NCBI GenBank assembly: GCA_946699065.1
Contig: CAMPDV010002180.1
Coordinates: 21,940 to 85,939 of the forward strand
Origin: Loxodes magnus
Lineage: Eukaryota; Ciliophora; Karyorelictea; Loxodida; Loxodidae
Direction: 5' to 3'
Length of the DNA stretch: 64,000 nucleotides
Part shown: positions 1 through 11,390 of the stretch, piece by piece
Layout of the letters: each line of letters starts with the position of its first letter
How positions within the stretch are numbered: position 1 is the stretch's first letter
Made by a program: the position numbers and the translations under genes
Notes under the pieces: model-generated
Database searches by the model: none
What the model saw: only the letters and a program-made list of their open reading frames with translations
What the model was told of the DNA's origin: nothing

Positions 1-3000
1 TTAAAATTAAAGGTTGGCAAGTTTGAATAACTAGGTAAATTTATGGATCTTGACTGATATAAATTAGCTGAAAAATGAAGATAATGATTCTTAATTTTGA
101 TAAATAAAAAGTAGCATAAGCGAGAATAAAATAATGTCTTGTATAATTACTGGTAATTTACTTATAACTGATAGGTCTAATTTGGTAATATCTTAGTAGT
201 GCCTGTATATGTTGAATGTTAAAGTGATTTACTATTATATAGCATTTATATTGGTAATTTATAATTATAGCTTTAAATATCCTCCTAATTAAGTAAATTT
301 AATTATAAAGCCTTTATCTTTAATAACTTTGGTTTAAAACTGAATTTAGTTGGAGATTCAAATAAAGCTTTAAGCTTGTAATGACTTATTATATATATCT
401 AACTATTTTAATTAGTAGAAAGCTACTCTAATTTAAATAGAATGCTTTTTATAGCTCTTTTGCTTAGATATGGGAAGTGTTATTCTAGCAATAAAGTATT
501 AAATTAATGATTGTCCATACTTAAAGTAATAGATTATATATAAAGAAGATATTAAGATTAGTTTGATAATATAAGAGAAACGATTATTATTATTAAACTA
601 ATTTTAGTTAAAGAGAGTAGCTATAAGAGTATTTAAAGAGCATTAAAGTGATATAGAAATAATTATTATTAAATAATATAGCTTTATATAGTGGGAAGAT
701 AAGTAATTAATAACATTTCTAATGTAAACTTTAAAATAGTCAGTTAAACTTAGCTTAGTCAACTATAATATAAATAAAACAGACTAATTATTTTAATCAT
801 ATGGAACATAAGACACTATATTTTTATACAATATTTATTATAATGCTAAGTATAATTAAGATAACCAAGTGTGTTACAATCATATAATCATAGTGCTTAG
901 TAAATGCATTGCTTAAGATTATATCAAATTATTCATTTACATTTATTATCATAGCTATTAACATAGATTTACACTTAAGGATCATGCTAAATTCTTTTCA
1001 TTACCTAGATTTCTTAAGTTTAATCATTACTATTTTATAAGATCATTAGGATACAACCAAAACCAATACAGCCATTTAAAACTGATTAACTACTTTAAAA
1101 AGTTATACAAACCTTAGAAAATTAGTTAATATTATATGCCCTCAAATAATCCTATATTTTTCTGTTTGAACTTGCCAAACTTTCGGAATGATACTGTTAT
1201 TAATATAATTCAAAGGATTTAGGCAAATACATCATTTATGCTGCTTTTATTTAGTATACTACCGGGATCTAGGCTCCCTTATTTTAGAGAATTAACTGTT
1301 CTATCTGGCCTTTCATCTGTAGCCCAGCTTATTTTACCATCAATTTGTAAGTGAAAACTAATTTTGAAAGTTCAAATAATAATCTGAATTCCAGCTTGTT
1401 AACAGTCATTTATTGTATGTTTTTCAAATATAACGAAATTTTATCTTAAATATTAAGGAGTTAAGCATTAAATGTAGTTTCTTAGTCATCTATTTAGTCT
1501 CTGACCACGTTTCAACCCAATCCTTTGATAAGATGGTAAAAGTTTCATAGATAATAATAGACTTTTGGGCTATTTAGATGCCTTAGCAATATATAACTTG
1601 ATGTAAGTAGAAATCTAATATATCCCCTGCTAAGAGATACTCTTTCCACATTATATGATTCTATTTGGCTCAGTTATTCTTTATTATCGTTTATATCTAA
1701 AGAGTGTTCATGCTTACAATAGGTTTAGCAAGCTTTATCAAGTTTTTAAATATTATGTTAAACTCCATAAACACACATCTAAGCCCTTTCTTTTAGACTG
1801 CTAACTAAATACTTTTGATTAGTGTTTACAGTTGATTAAAGTGAATGTGTATAATCTTGAATTAGAATAGAAGTTTCTGATAGTGTTATGCTCTAATAGG
1901 AAAAGAGCATTAAATAGAAGTTAGTTGAATGTTAATAGTGTTTGAGATTATATATATGAGATACTATTATTAAATAATATAAGTTTAATTCCAACTACCT
2001 AATACTATATTTACTAATATACAGCTTATAACTAACCTACTAATAGATACTATATTTTATTGCTTTATATCACTTATCACCTAATCTACATTTATATACC
2101 AACTATCATTAAAGCTTAACTAATACTACAACATATTAATATTTCATAAGTTACGAACAAAATAGATCTATTTACAAGCTTAGCTTTTTGTCAAATTAGT
2201 TAATACTCTTTCATTAATCTCTTAACTTTTCTCGTTAGCTTGTTGTTTAACTTTGCTAGGCTTAGTGAGATTGTAAGTTTTGTTTAGTTTATTTAATTTA
2301 TATCAATATAATATCTTGCTTTGTATCTCTATTTTTTAATTTTAAGCCCCTTCAATCATATTTATATAATTTGAGTAGTTAGAAATTAATATTTAGCATA
2401 AACTGTTTAGAATCTATGCAGTTTATTGATTCTATTTATTATATTTCTTTTGTTTATTATCAAATCTCTTTCCGTGCCCTTTAATAGGGTATTTCATTTT
2501 TAGTTTCAACTTTCTAGATAGATTGACATTCTTTATTACTTAGCTGACTAGCTATACCATTTCATATGACAAATAAATTAGAGACTGATAAGTCAGAAAA
2601 GCACTAGTCGCTCTACCTAAACATAAAATAAAACTGATTAAGGAGTAAAATCTGAGCAATAAGTTAAAGGTTGTTAAATATATAAAATAAAGAAGTAATA
2701 AAAGAACATAGATAAATTAGATGATAAAAGTAGCACAATAGTAAAGTTAATTTAAAAGCTAAATAGAACTACTCTTTAGTTATTAAAATCAATCATTTCT
2801 TATTAAATCTAGTTCCTATTATTTACTTCCTTTACTAATATTTATTCTTATATATACTAATCAATTAACTCATTTAACCCATATTTTATTCTTTACCAAA
2901 CTTATAATTTAGATCCCCATTTTTAAATTTGCCCCTCTTTTTTCCTGCCAAATTAATATCAAAAATAATGTATAAAATGTTAATATCAAATATTATATTT

Positions 3001-6000
3001 ATATAAAGAGGTCTAGAAACAAGTAATAAAATGGCAAACTAGCTGTCATTAAATATATTTTTAAAATAATTATGATGTAGAAGTGTCTTTACATGTTTCT
3101 TATTCATATTCCTTTATTAGCTTATTCTATTTGGTTACTAATAAATATTATTTCCTACAAAATTAAATACTACTAGCTTACTTTTTTCAGTTTTATATTT
3201 ATTTTATATTTAAATTTACTAAAAATCTCTATACTATATTATTTACAGTAATATCAAAAGTTTTCATTTTTACCTCTCTCAACTTTTCTACTCTTGTATT
3301 CAATTTTATTCTAAATCTTTACAGTTAATGTGTTTATTTAATTTCCCTTTTTTTAAATAGAACTTCTTTTTCAAACTAATCTTTTTACTCAATTATTTCT
3401 ATTCTTATTCTGAGCAGTTTTTTATGAAAAATCTTGATTCTAAGGTCAGATTTCTTGAGTTACTGAATACTTGTAAAGTTCTCATTTAAATATTTTTGGT
3501 TATAGGTTAAGAGCTTTAGTAAATTATAATTGTTTAAGTCTTTAAATTCTTCAATTAACTCTTTCAAGATCTCACATGTTGGAATATGTTTAAAAGTATC
3601 AAGGTCTCCGCAAGAACATGTTTCAGAGCTTTAAATGTTATAATATCTTTACAGCAAATCATATTAGAAGTTATAGAAAAATGTTCTATGCTTATAAATC
3701 GATACAATTTCTCTTATCATATGTTTGTTAAGATTAAAGTAATTGTAGATTGGGAATTATGAGTGTTATTGTCAATTTCATTTACATATAAGCATGCTAT
3801 AGGCATTAAGTTCATTCTTATTATTGAATCTAAATAAAATTTTTGTCTTGTTTTATTTTAAACTAATCGTAGGAATTCTTTGCTTTCTTTAACATCCAAA
3901 TAATCAAATTAAAAATGCTAGGATAGTTTCTATAATTTCTTAAAATATTAAGATTACTGATTTTTTGTTTTATTATAGAGGTAAGCTATATCAGATTTAG
4001 GATTTGTTTCACTCTCTAATAGTATTTTGAGATAGAATTTAAAATATCTCATAGATATATAATATTCAAATGGAAGTCAATTCAAATCTATGAAGCAAAA
4101 TTCGTTAAAAGAGGATCTAGGACTCTTAAATGCATATCTTGATACTTTTCTCTGACTAATATTTATATCTTTTTTGATTTTCTTTATTCCTTTTAGAATA
4201 GCTCATGGTATTATTTCCGATCCATATTCAACTTTCGATAATATAAAAGATTGAAAGATTTATTTAAAATTTTATGGTGAAATATTTCTATATTTTGCAA
4301 GTTATAGCAAAGTTCCATTCACACACTTCCTATACTTTCGGCAAATATCATAAAAATGAATTTTGTAATTTATAATTCATTAAAATTAAATCCTAAATAT
4401 GTAGCATTTTTTTACTTTTTGATAATGTTATTATTCAAAGTAATATTAAAATTGTAATCATTCTATTTTTAATTCTTCTTAAGAAATCATATATATTCAC
4501 ATTTTTCTGTATTAATTGATAGTTTTACTCAACTAAACAATTTTCAAACAGCTTTTATTAAAGAATTCATATTATCTTCATTTTAAATCAATAGCAAATC
4601 TTCAGCCCATGTTTTAGTTACAAAATAACGGTTCAAAATTTTAAATATAAGTTATTTCTGATAATTTTCAAGGTATCTAATAACAATATCATAGAAAATT
4701 ATAGCAAATACTGGTTCATGTGAACTTCCTTATAATACACCATTGTTATATTATAGCATTCTTTATAAATTTTCATATAATAGAAATCTAACATCTAGAT
4801 CTTTATAAAATAATTTAATACTATTTATTAGTGCTAAAGGTATTTTAATTCTTCTTAAATGATCAAAAAATAGACATCTATCAATACTATCAAACATCTT
4901 TTCAACATCAATAAGAGTAGAGAGCAAATGTTTCTTCTTTCCTCATCTTCTATACAAATCATTAATTTATTATAAGGCTCATATTTAGTGCATAGTTTAT
5001 CTTTTCTTCAGAAATACTTAATGTGAAGGATGTATAATCTTTCATTCAATATATTCATATAACCTTTAAGTAAGCTTTTTATCGTATATTTTAAGGATGA
5101 AGTTTATAAGTGCAATAGGTCTCCAATTTATTCAATCAATTTTATCCCTTTTTGTAAATAGGAAGGATTATTATTTGCTTAAGTTAATTTGGATTATTTT
5201 GATTTCTTAGCATGTTATTTATAAATTTTAAAAGCACAAAATAAAAATCTTTATTAACATATTTAACGAGTTCTGCTTTAATGCCATCAGCTCCATTTTA
5301 TTTGCTATTTCCTAATTTCTCTATAATTGTTTAAATTTCATTTAAATGAAATAGATCGAACTCTTGTCTATATATAAGTACCTGCTCTTATACGAAATCA
5401 CAATTTCTATAAATATTATCAATTTTTTAATTACAATTTTTTATTTCTTCCTCATCAATGTCTTTGTGCTCATTAAAAACATTATTTTGCTAATTAATTA
5501 TTAAATTTGAAAACCCTTCAGAATCCAAATACATATTATTTCTCTTTCTTAGATTTAAAAACTTTTTTGTTTACTTAAAAATTTTAGTAGGAGATTCATT
5601 CATTTATATTCTATTTTTTTTACTTATTTTTACTTGTATTTCCAGTAATTATTTTTATATCTATTATATTTTTTATCTTTAATAAGCCAACTTCAAAACT
5701 ATCTAGTTTGCCCTTCCTTATTATTCTAAAGCTTGCTGGTAAGCTATTTGTGCTTATTTTGCAGCTTTAAACTCTTAATAATATTTATTGGAAGTCAACT
5801 AAAGTTATTATTCTATGGATCTGATCCTAAGATTTAATCTGCATTATTAATGAGTAAATGTCTTATAAAATAGTATTATTAATCTTAAAATTTATTCTAG
5901 GAGTAAGAATTGGTACGTTTCTATTAATATTTTAGATAAGTAAGTTAAACAGTATAGGAAAGTGATCTGCAACAAGTCAAGTGTTATGTAAAACTTAAAA

Positions 6001-7367
6001 TAGTGTAATCTAATCAATGTTGATATGATAATTGACTATAACATAATCGTTGCAATAAGTTTAAGGTTAACCCTACTTCTAAAAGTATCAAATCTTGTAT
6101 TATTTGCCTTTTATAAATCATATTCTTTAATAAAATTATTTAATCTTTAAGCGTTATTTTATTAATTTTATGAATTATTACTCCCATACTCTTAAAAAAA
6201 GCATTAAAGTCTCACAATAGCATAAGGGCTTAATCTCCTACTTCATTAAGGATAAGTTCTAAGTTTTAATATGATTAGTCTTTGATAGATAGAAGTTTTT
6301 CCTTTGTTGGCATGTAATATGTTGCAAAATAAATGTTATCAACTTTAATTACTAAGAAAGGACTATTTTAATCGCCAAAGTCAATTTCAATTTGTCTCGA
6401 ATCAAGTTCTTCTTTGACAATAAAGCAAACACCACTTGATCTTTAGGATTATTCACAATTTTTAAAATATGTTCTATATCCTTAAATTTATATTGGAATG
6501 AAGTCTTAATATTATCAAGTTTCATTAATTGAATAAATATATATTCCTTATTATCGAGTAAATTATTGAATACTTAATTATTTTGATTATATTTAATTCA
6601 TATTGCAAAGAGCTATTTTTAATTAATTTACTTCCGCTCCTCCTTTAAGTCCTGGGTCATAAATGCAAAGAACTTTTTTCTATAGTGAATTTAAATATGG
6701 AGTAATTTTGGACCTTAGATTATTGAATTTCTGTAGCAATTAATAATAAATAAAGTTAATGCATCATATTGCTATGTTAGTTTTTAATCTATTTTAATTG
6801 TTACTTAATTACTTTCAATTGTGGCCTAATTTAATTTATTAGATAATGTAATAAATATATTTTCAACTTAAGCAAAGAGATTTTGATTTTGTCATTTTTT
6901 CGTGCTTATAAATTAAATAAAGTTTTCACTTCTAAAGTTATTTCTTTTAATTATTTCTTCAACATCAACTTCAAATAATTGGTTATGTTACATAAATTTC
7001 AATTTACTTTTACTTAATTATGCATCTCACTAAATTCTTTAACCATTTATATTGATTCTACTGAATTTGAATCCATAATGAGATTTAATTATTTTTTGTT
7101 ACAAAATTTGAAATGTCTACACTGTAGCTTTTTTTTTTTTCATAAAATTCACTAAATTGAACCATCTAAGTAGCAGTGTCTTATTTTAAAGATTTTTATA
7201 TTAATTAAATCTTTGATTTTGCTTTGTCTTTCTATACCTATGATATCTCTGCATAAGCATCTAGTTTTAGTTCTCATTAATGTTCATAATATTTTACTAA
7301 TTAAATATGCTAAGTATTCAAAATATTATAAACTTCTTATAATTACTGATTATGCTGCTTCGCTTAC
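1..7367. repeat. Left copy of a >=7.4 kb direct segmental duplication
   Basis: This stretch matches 56519-64000 in the same orientation: base 1 pairs with 56519, and the right window edge pairs with about 7367. From 1 to about 3440 I counted only seven differences, six of them single-base indels (for example near 1541, 1712, 2064, 2226, 3226 and 3283) and one substitution near 2971, roughly 99.8% identity. From about 3448 onward substitutions become frequent, and a 97-bp block of the right copy is missing near 5890. The left copy may extend beyond the window. Bases 1-3100 hold no gene I can support: they are plain AT-rich DNA. Confidence 0.95.
3104..7076 (-). pseudogene. Non-LTR retrotransposon ORF2 (APE endonuclease + reverse transcriptase), left copy
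   Basis: Read on the minus strand with TAA/TAG as Gln. An N-terminal stretch (from an ATG at 7076) is followed by an APE-type endonuclease: a start resembling 'KIALCNMN' near 6610, 'NET' near 6520, 'YFATYYMPT' near 6310, 'DFNA' near 6205 and 'ADHFPI' near 5970. The reverse transcriptase follows: 'NGADGIKAE' near 5290, 'ILPIYKKG' near 5150, 'NWRPIALI' near 5120, the first catalytic-Asp region (FDSIDR) near 4890, 'GVLQGSS' near 4730 and 'WAEDLLL' at 4598-4609, where YADD is usual. A Cys/His motif (CSCG...HIPTC) lies near 3610, and a basic tail stays open to a TGA at 3104. Broken by TGA in GDFNA (6212-6214), a frameshift before the RT 'NWRP' block and the 97-bp deletion. Such elements copy themselves by target-primed reverse transcription. 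Sure of the family; clade not assigned. Confidence 0.85.
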
Positions 7368-7420
7368 TCAAAATCCTTGTAAAAAAACATTTAGATGATA
7401 GTCAGTAATTTCTGTCATTA
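6960..7420 (-). other. Possible ORF1 or upstream coding remnant of the left non-LTR element
   Basis: Upstream of the ORF2 start the minus strand stays open in the TAR=Gln code from about 7330 down to about 7000. The translation is basic and Gln-rich (it contains RYHRYRKTKQNQR and a lysine run from the poly-T at 7129-7140). The place, just 5' of ORF2, suits an ORF1 remnant, but there is no zinc knuckle or other motif and an open run of this length is not rare here. The same sequence is present in the right copy near 63.7-64.0 kb. Confidence 0.25.
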
Positions 7421-8589
7421 TTCCGCAATCCAAAGTATTAAAACTGTTTAAAGTTTAGGTTGATTTATTATTTTATCAATTATCTTGACTACAATCATTA
7501 AAGCTTCTCTTTTTATTTTTATTTTTATTGGTTAATATTTATTAATTTATTTGCTTTATTTTTGTTTGCAACTTTTTATTTATTTTTCGAAATTGTAGTA
7601 TGCTCTATTTACTTCTAGTCCAATTAATTCTTATCATATTATGAATTTTACTAAATAACTATTGTAATCTTAACTATTATTTGTTTTTTATTTTATATAA
7701 AAAACTTTCTTTAGATTCGATCTATCATGATTATTTATTTAACTGTAAATCTATTGTAATGAGTGAAATCTCTTGATATTGATATTCAAATTAAATACAA
7801 TAATAAATTTAATTAAGCTATGCTTAAGTTTGTTTGATATTAAATTTGCTTGTTTCTTTATATGTTTAAGTTTGAATATCAGAATATTCTTTAAAAGTCT
7901 CTGCTAATTATTTTGCATAGAAATTTGCTATATTTTAGATATAATTTTCTTTCTATGTTAATGTATTTTAAATTTGTTTTCTAGTATTTATTCTTAGCAA
8001 ATAGTAATTAAATGATGTTTCTTCTGTATTTAAGCATCAAATTCTTATCTCATTTCTTAAATTTAATTTTTATATTAGCAACAGTGAAAAAGAATGTTAA
8101 ACAAAAATAATTTATTAATACTCAGATTTATGTTAAAGCTAAGTGGATTAAACTAAAAATATATAAAATTGGAAAATACTGTAAAATATAAAAAAAGTAA
8201 TATTTAAATAGATTTAATATAAAATACAAAGAGTAACACTAGTTACATTATGCCATATTAAATTTTATTTTTTAGTTTTCTTTTAATTTAATTTAATTAA
8301 TAATTTTAGCTTATAAATATAGTTATCATATATTTTTTTAATAACACTAAATTTTAAATATATCTTCTTTATTTATTTTTTCTATTTTTATTCTTATTTA
8401 CTATTCTAATAGAAATAATAGTATAAAGAATTAAAATTAAATCATAGAAATTAGATACTTTTAGTTAATATTTTTTATTATATAAGAAAAGAGAAAAAAA
8501 TGGAACATTTCTTGTCATCAGTCTTTTCTTAAAAGGTTTCATCTTAATCAAGAAACGAATATTAAAAAATACTTTAAGAACTCAGAGTC
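7420..8589. other. AT-rich spacer, no supported gene
   Basis: Extremely AT-rich sequence with poly-T and poly-A runs between the minus-strand element on the left and the plus-strand element on the right. No motif, RNA gene or repeat array was recognised. Confidence 0.6.
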
Positions 8590-8997
8590 ATGCAACAAAA
8601 AAATTTAAACTTATTAAGACAAGTATAAGAGCTAGAAAAGAAAACCGAATTTCTGATGATCAATGTGTAAGATAAAAAAATTGGAAATAAATAAGAAGAA
8701 AATGTTAAAATAGAATAATCAGAAACTAAATTCAATCAATTCCCAGAATTGACGGGAAGCATACTCCTATCAAAGCTTTCGATGAATGATCCAATGGACG
8801 TAGAATAGCATATCCCAATAACTTATATTCCCTAACGGAAAATTATGAGAATCTACTGCAATTTTGAAGGAAAACTTTATAGAAGAAAATACTCCAACTA
8901 AATAGAGAAGCTCCGCATATTTAACATGCATTTTATGAGTTCAATAAGAAATGAATGGGAATAGACCTATCGGAAACCATTAGAAAAAATAAATTGA
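8590..8997 (+). CDS. ORF1 (gag-like) N-terminal part of a plus-strand non-LTR element
   Basis: An ATG-to-TGA frame of 135 codons that is intact in the TAR=Gln code. Residues 1-40 look coiled-coil (LLRQVQELEKK). The middle, 'DVEQHIPITYIPQRKIM', matches the minus-strand ORF1 near 14.6 kb ('EIEQQTATKYIPYRKIM'), which is the main support. Directly after this block the 14.6 kb relative has a zinc knuckle starting 'C-TGA-HC'; here the first cysteine is replaced (R-I-Y-C), so the knuckle is damaged. ORF1 proteins of such elements bind the element RNA. The second half of the protein continues in another frame at 9002, so this copy is frameshifted. Confidence 0.65.
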
Positions 8998-9001
8998 AAT
9001 C

Positions 9002-9376
9002 ATGAGGACTTATGTTAGACTTGACCCAGACAAATCGAAATTTCTTTTTATTAACAAAAAACTATTAATTAGTGGAAAACCAAATAAAGGCGATTCCACG
9101 TTAATCAATTTTTATTATTATATTATTATAAAATTTTACTTTAGTAAAATGAAAAAATGGAAAATTAGTTGTATTATTAAAGCAAAATTGATGAAATCCA
9201 TCCATCAAATAAATAAAAAATTACACATATTATATTTATCATCATGTAAAATTATTTATTTAATATTCATTTAGATTAAAAATCTTCAGGCTATATAAAA
9301 GAAGTTTAATCTATTTTTAATCTAATAATGTTATAGATTAAGCAATACTCAAAGATATAATTAAGAGACTAAATGA
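9002..9376 (+). CDS. ORF1 C-terminal part of the plus-strand non-LTR element
   Basis: Open from ATG 9002 to TGA 9376 (124 codons) with two TAR codons near the end. The block 'LLISGKPNKGDSTLINFYYY' is shared with the ends of the two minus-strand ORF1 copies: 'LISGKPNKGE' near 14.30 kb and 'LIYGKLNKGDVTLLYYY' near 15.52 kb. This identifies it as the end of the same ORF1, separated from the 8590 frame by a short frameshifted join. No catalytic motif; the function is inferred only from its place before ORF2. Confidence 0.6.
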
Positions 9377-9471
9377 TTTATCATTTCTATGACATATATT
9401 TAGTTTTATCTTTAATATTTAAAGCAAAAAAAATTGTAAAACATGACAAATTTACATAAATTCAAGTATAT

Positions 9472-10320
9472 ATGAAAAAAAAACTTGCTCGGTCGAAAAA
9501 ATTATCATAAAGAAATAGCTTAAATCAGATTAGGATTGGGTATGCCAATATAAATGGAATAGCAAATAAATTTATTTAATTGAAGTATTTATAAGAGAAA
9601 ATAGTTTTGGCATTTTTCAATCATCAAAACTTGTTTAAAACAATTTCTCTTAATTCTAATATAAGATTATTGACTGATCAGATACCAATTATGGTAAATT
9701 TTCTTTTTAACATAATCCTCTATTAGGTATAATTATCTAAAGAAATATAAAATTAATAAGCGATTAATAGATATTTCTTTCCAAATAATCTTAAATAAAT
9801 CTAATTTAATATCAATTTTAATATATTTGGAAATAATATTTAATTACATAGAGAATAGATTATTATTAAGTTAACTGTGAAGAATTAAATTACCTTTGGG
9901 ATTGATATAAACATTTTAATCATACTAAAAAAACCTTAGTTCATTATTTATTTAGAATTCTAGTCAATTTTAATATAAAAATGGAATTAAGCAGAGAAGC
10001 TCACATTAACATATGATAGCCCCCTTTGCATATGAGTAGATTATGATACTTTCGACCGTATAATGGAATTTAATTAGTAATTAGATATAAGGAAATGACT
10101 ATAATATAAAATTAAGAGTTTTTAAATAAAAAAATTGATTCTTAATGATCGAGTCTATATAAACGCATTTCCTAGAAGTTAAGAAATATAGGTAGAATTA
10201 CAAATAAAAATATTTCACAGATTAATACTTGATGGATAAATGAAACAATTTAAAAAAGATATTAATGAATAATCAGAAGATGTTTAGATAAGAAATGCTA
10301 ACGAAGAGGAAGTGATATGA
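9472..10320 (+). pseudogene. Shortened ORF2 of the plus-strand non-LTR element (endonuclease start + RT fragment)
   Basis: The frame from ATG 9472 to TGA 10320 is continuous for 283 codons except for two internal TGAs. After a basic start it has the beginning of an APE endonuclease, 'RIGYANINGIANKFIQLKYL' (compare the family pattern N-x-N-G followed by a leucine-rich helix). Near 10030-10060 'VDYDTFDRIMEF' resembles the first catalytic-Asp motif of reverse transcriptases. GDFNA, SDH and the YADD box are absent and the whole is far shorter than a normal ORF2 (about 1000 residues), so most of the endonuclease and RT must have been lost in frame. One TGA lies just before VDYDTFD. It follows ORF1 on the same strand, as expected for this element type. 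Confidence 0.6.
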
Positions 10321-11100
10321 CGAAACTTTTTAAATTTTAATGTCTTTAATTGAAAGAAAAATTCTGATAATTAAGGATATCTAAAAATATTTTAAGTTTA
10401 AATTTAAATTATTTAATAGCAATACACATAATCTGAAAGATAAACTATTAAAATGATGGAGATTAATTTTAGAGCTTTTTTAAAAATTTATTATTATGAT
10501 TTAAAAACATTGAAAAAATATATATTAAGTAGCTAGGATAATTGTAAATATTAAATATATTATAATTATTGGAAAGAAATAAAACACATAGATTCATATC
10601 AATTATAAAAATTAAAAAAAAGCGAATTAGCAAAAATATTATTTTACTATATTAAAAAATTAAATAAAGAGCTATTTAATTAATTATTTATTTTTAGAGT
10701 TTGAGGGCTACTGACTTTAGCCGTACTGTGTTTTCTGAACGACTTTAACAAAGAAGGAAAAATTAAAATAAAAAAATGTTTGCTTTGACTAAATATTGAT
10801 AAAATTATAGGCTTAAAATAGCTATCTGTAATTACAAAATTTAATTTCTAAAATCTGGTTTCTTTCCGAAAATATTCTATCAATATTAAGATTTCAAACA
10901 TAAATAAACTTTAAATGTTTGTAAGATATAAACTATACCTCATTGAAATTAAAAGAAATTAAATAATTTTAAAAAACTATTTAATTTATAAAAACAAAAA
11001 TAATAAATTTTTTTTAATTTACTATTAGAAATGTAAAAGAATGAAAGCAAATGTTTAACTTATATATAGTAAATTATTTAATTTTTAAATCAAATAATTG
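10321..11100. other. AT-rich spacer after the plus-strand element
   Basis: About 85% A+T by eye, with short runs of A and T. It may contain the 3' untranslated end of the element, but no poly-A tail, target-site duplication or gene could be defined. Confidence 0.5.
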
Positions 11101-11102
11101 AA

Positions 11103-11390
11103 AAGATGGTGGGAGCTGAGAATGACCTTCGTGACAACACTTTCTGGTTTTATGGCTAGGAGCAAGTTCCTTTCCTGTCGCTGAGAAAGTCCCTGGTCAG
11201 AGTCATTTTCTGAAGGGAACACTGTCTTTGAGATTATCCGCTCTTGGTAGGGGCTTGAAGCCTGGCTGCTCATAGCGATGGAGCTCCCTAGCAGCTGTGC
11301 CTGGAGTATAACAGGATATCCCCGTTATTCCATAAAAGAGAGCGTCGGGTCGTGCAATCGGAAAGGAGTTTCCGGTCCAAAAACTTTTTA
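11103..11390. other. GC-balanced island, candidate structured RNA or foreign insert
   Basis: About 280 bases of roughly 50% G+C lie inside DNA of about 15-20% G+C, with sharp edges. On the plus strand there is a perfect hairpin near the right end (CGGAAA, loop GGAG, TTTCCG), then TTTTT a few bases later, which could end a polymerase III transcript. Other plus-strand helices are GCTGCT/AGCAGC near 11265-11300 and TAACAGG/CCCCGTTA with one mismatch near 11310-11330. A TATATATA lies about 40 bases upstream. I compared it mentally with SRP, RNase P, U1-U3 and rRNA motifs and found no convincing match. A standard-code minus-strand frame of 62 codons crosses it and could be chance. Identity unknown. 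Confidence 0.5.

Noticed and set aside
11085-11273. 62-codon minus-strand frame across the GC-balanced island
   Set aside because: It runs into AT-rich flank without any sign of a domain. Open length is modest for 50% G+C, and hairpins suggest RNA. Kept only as a note.
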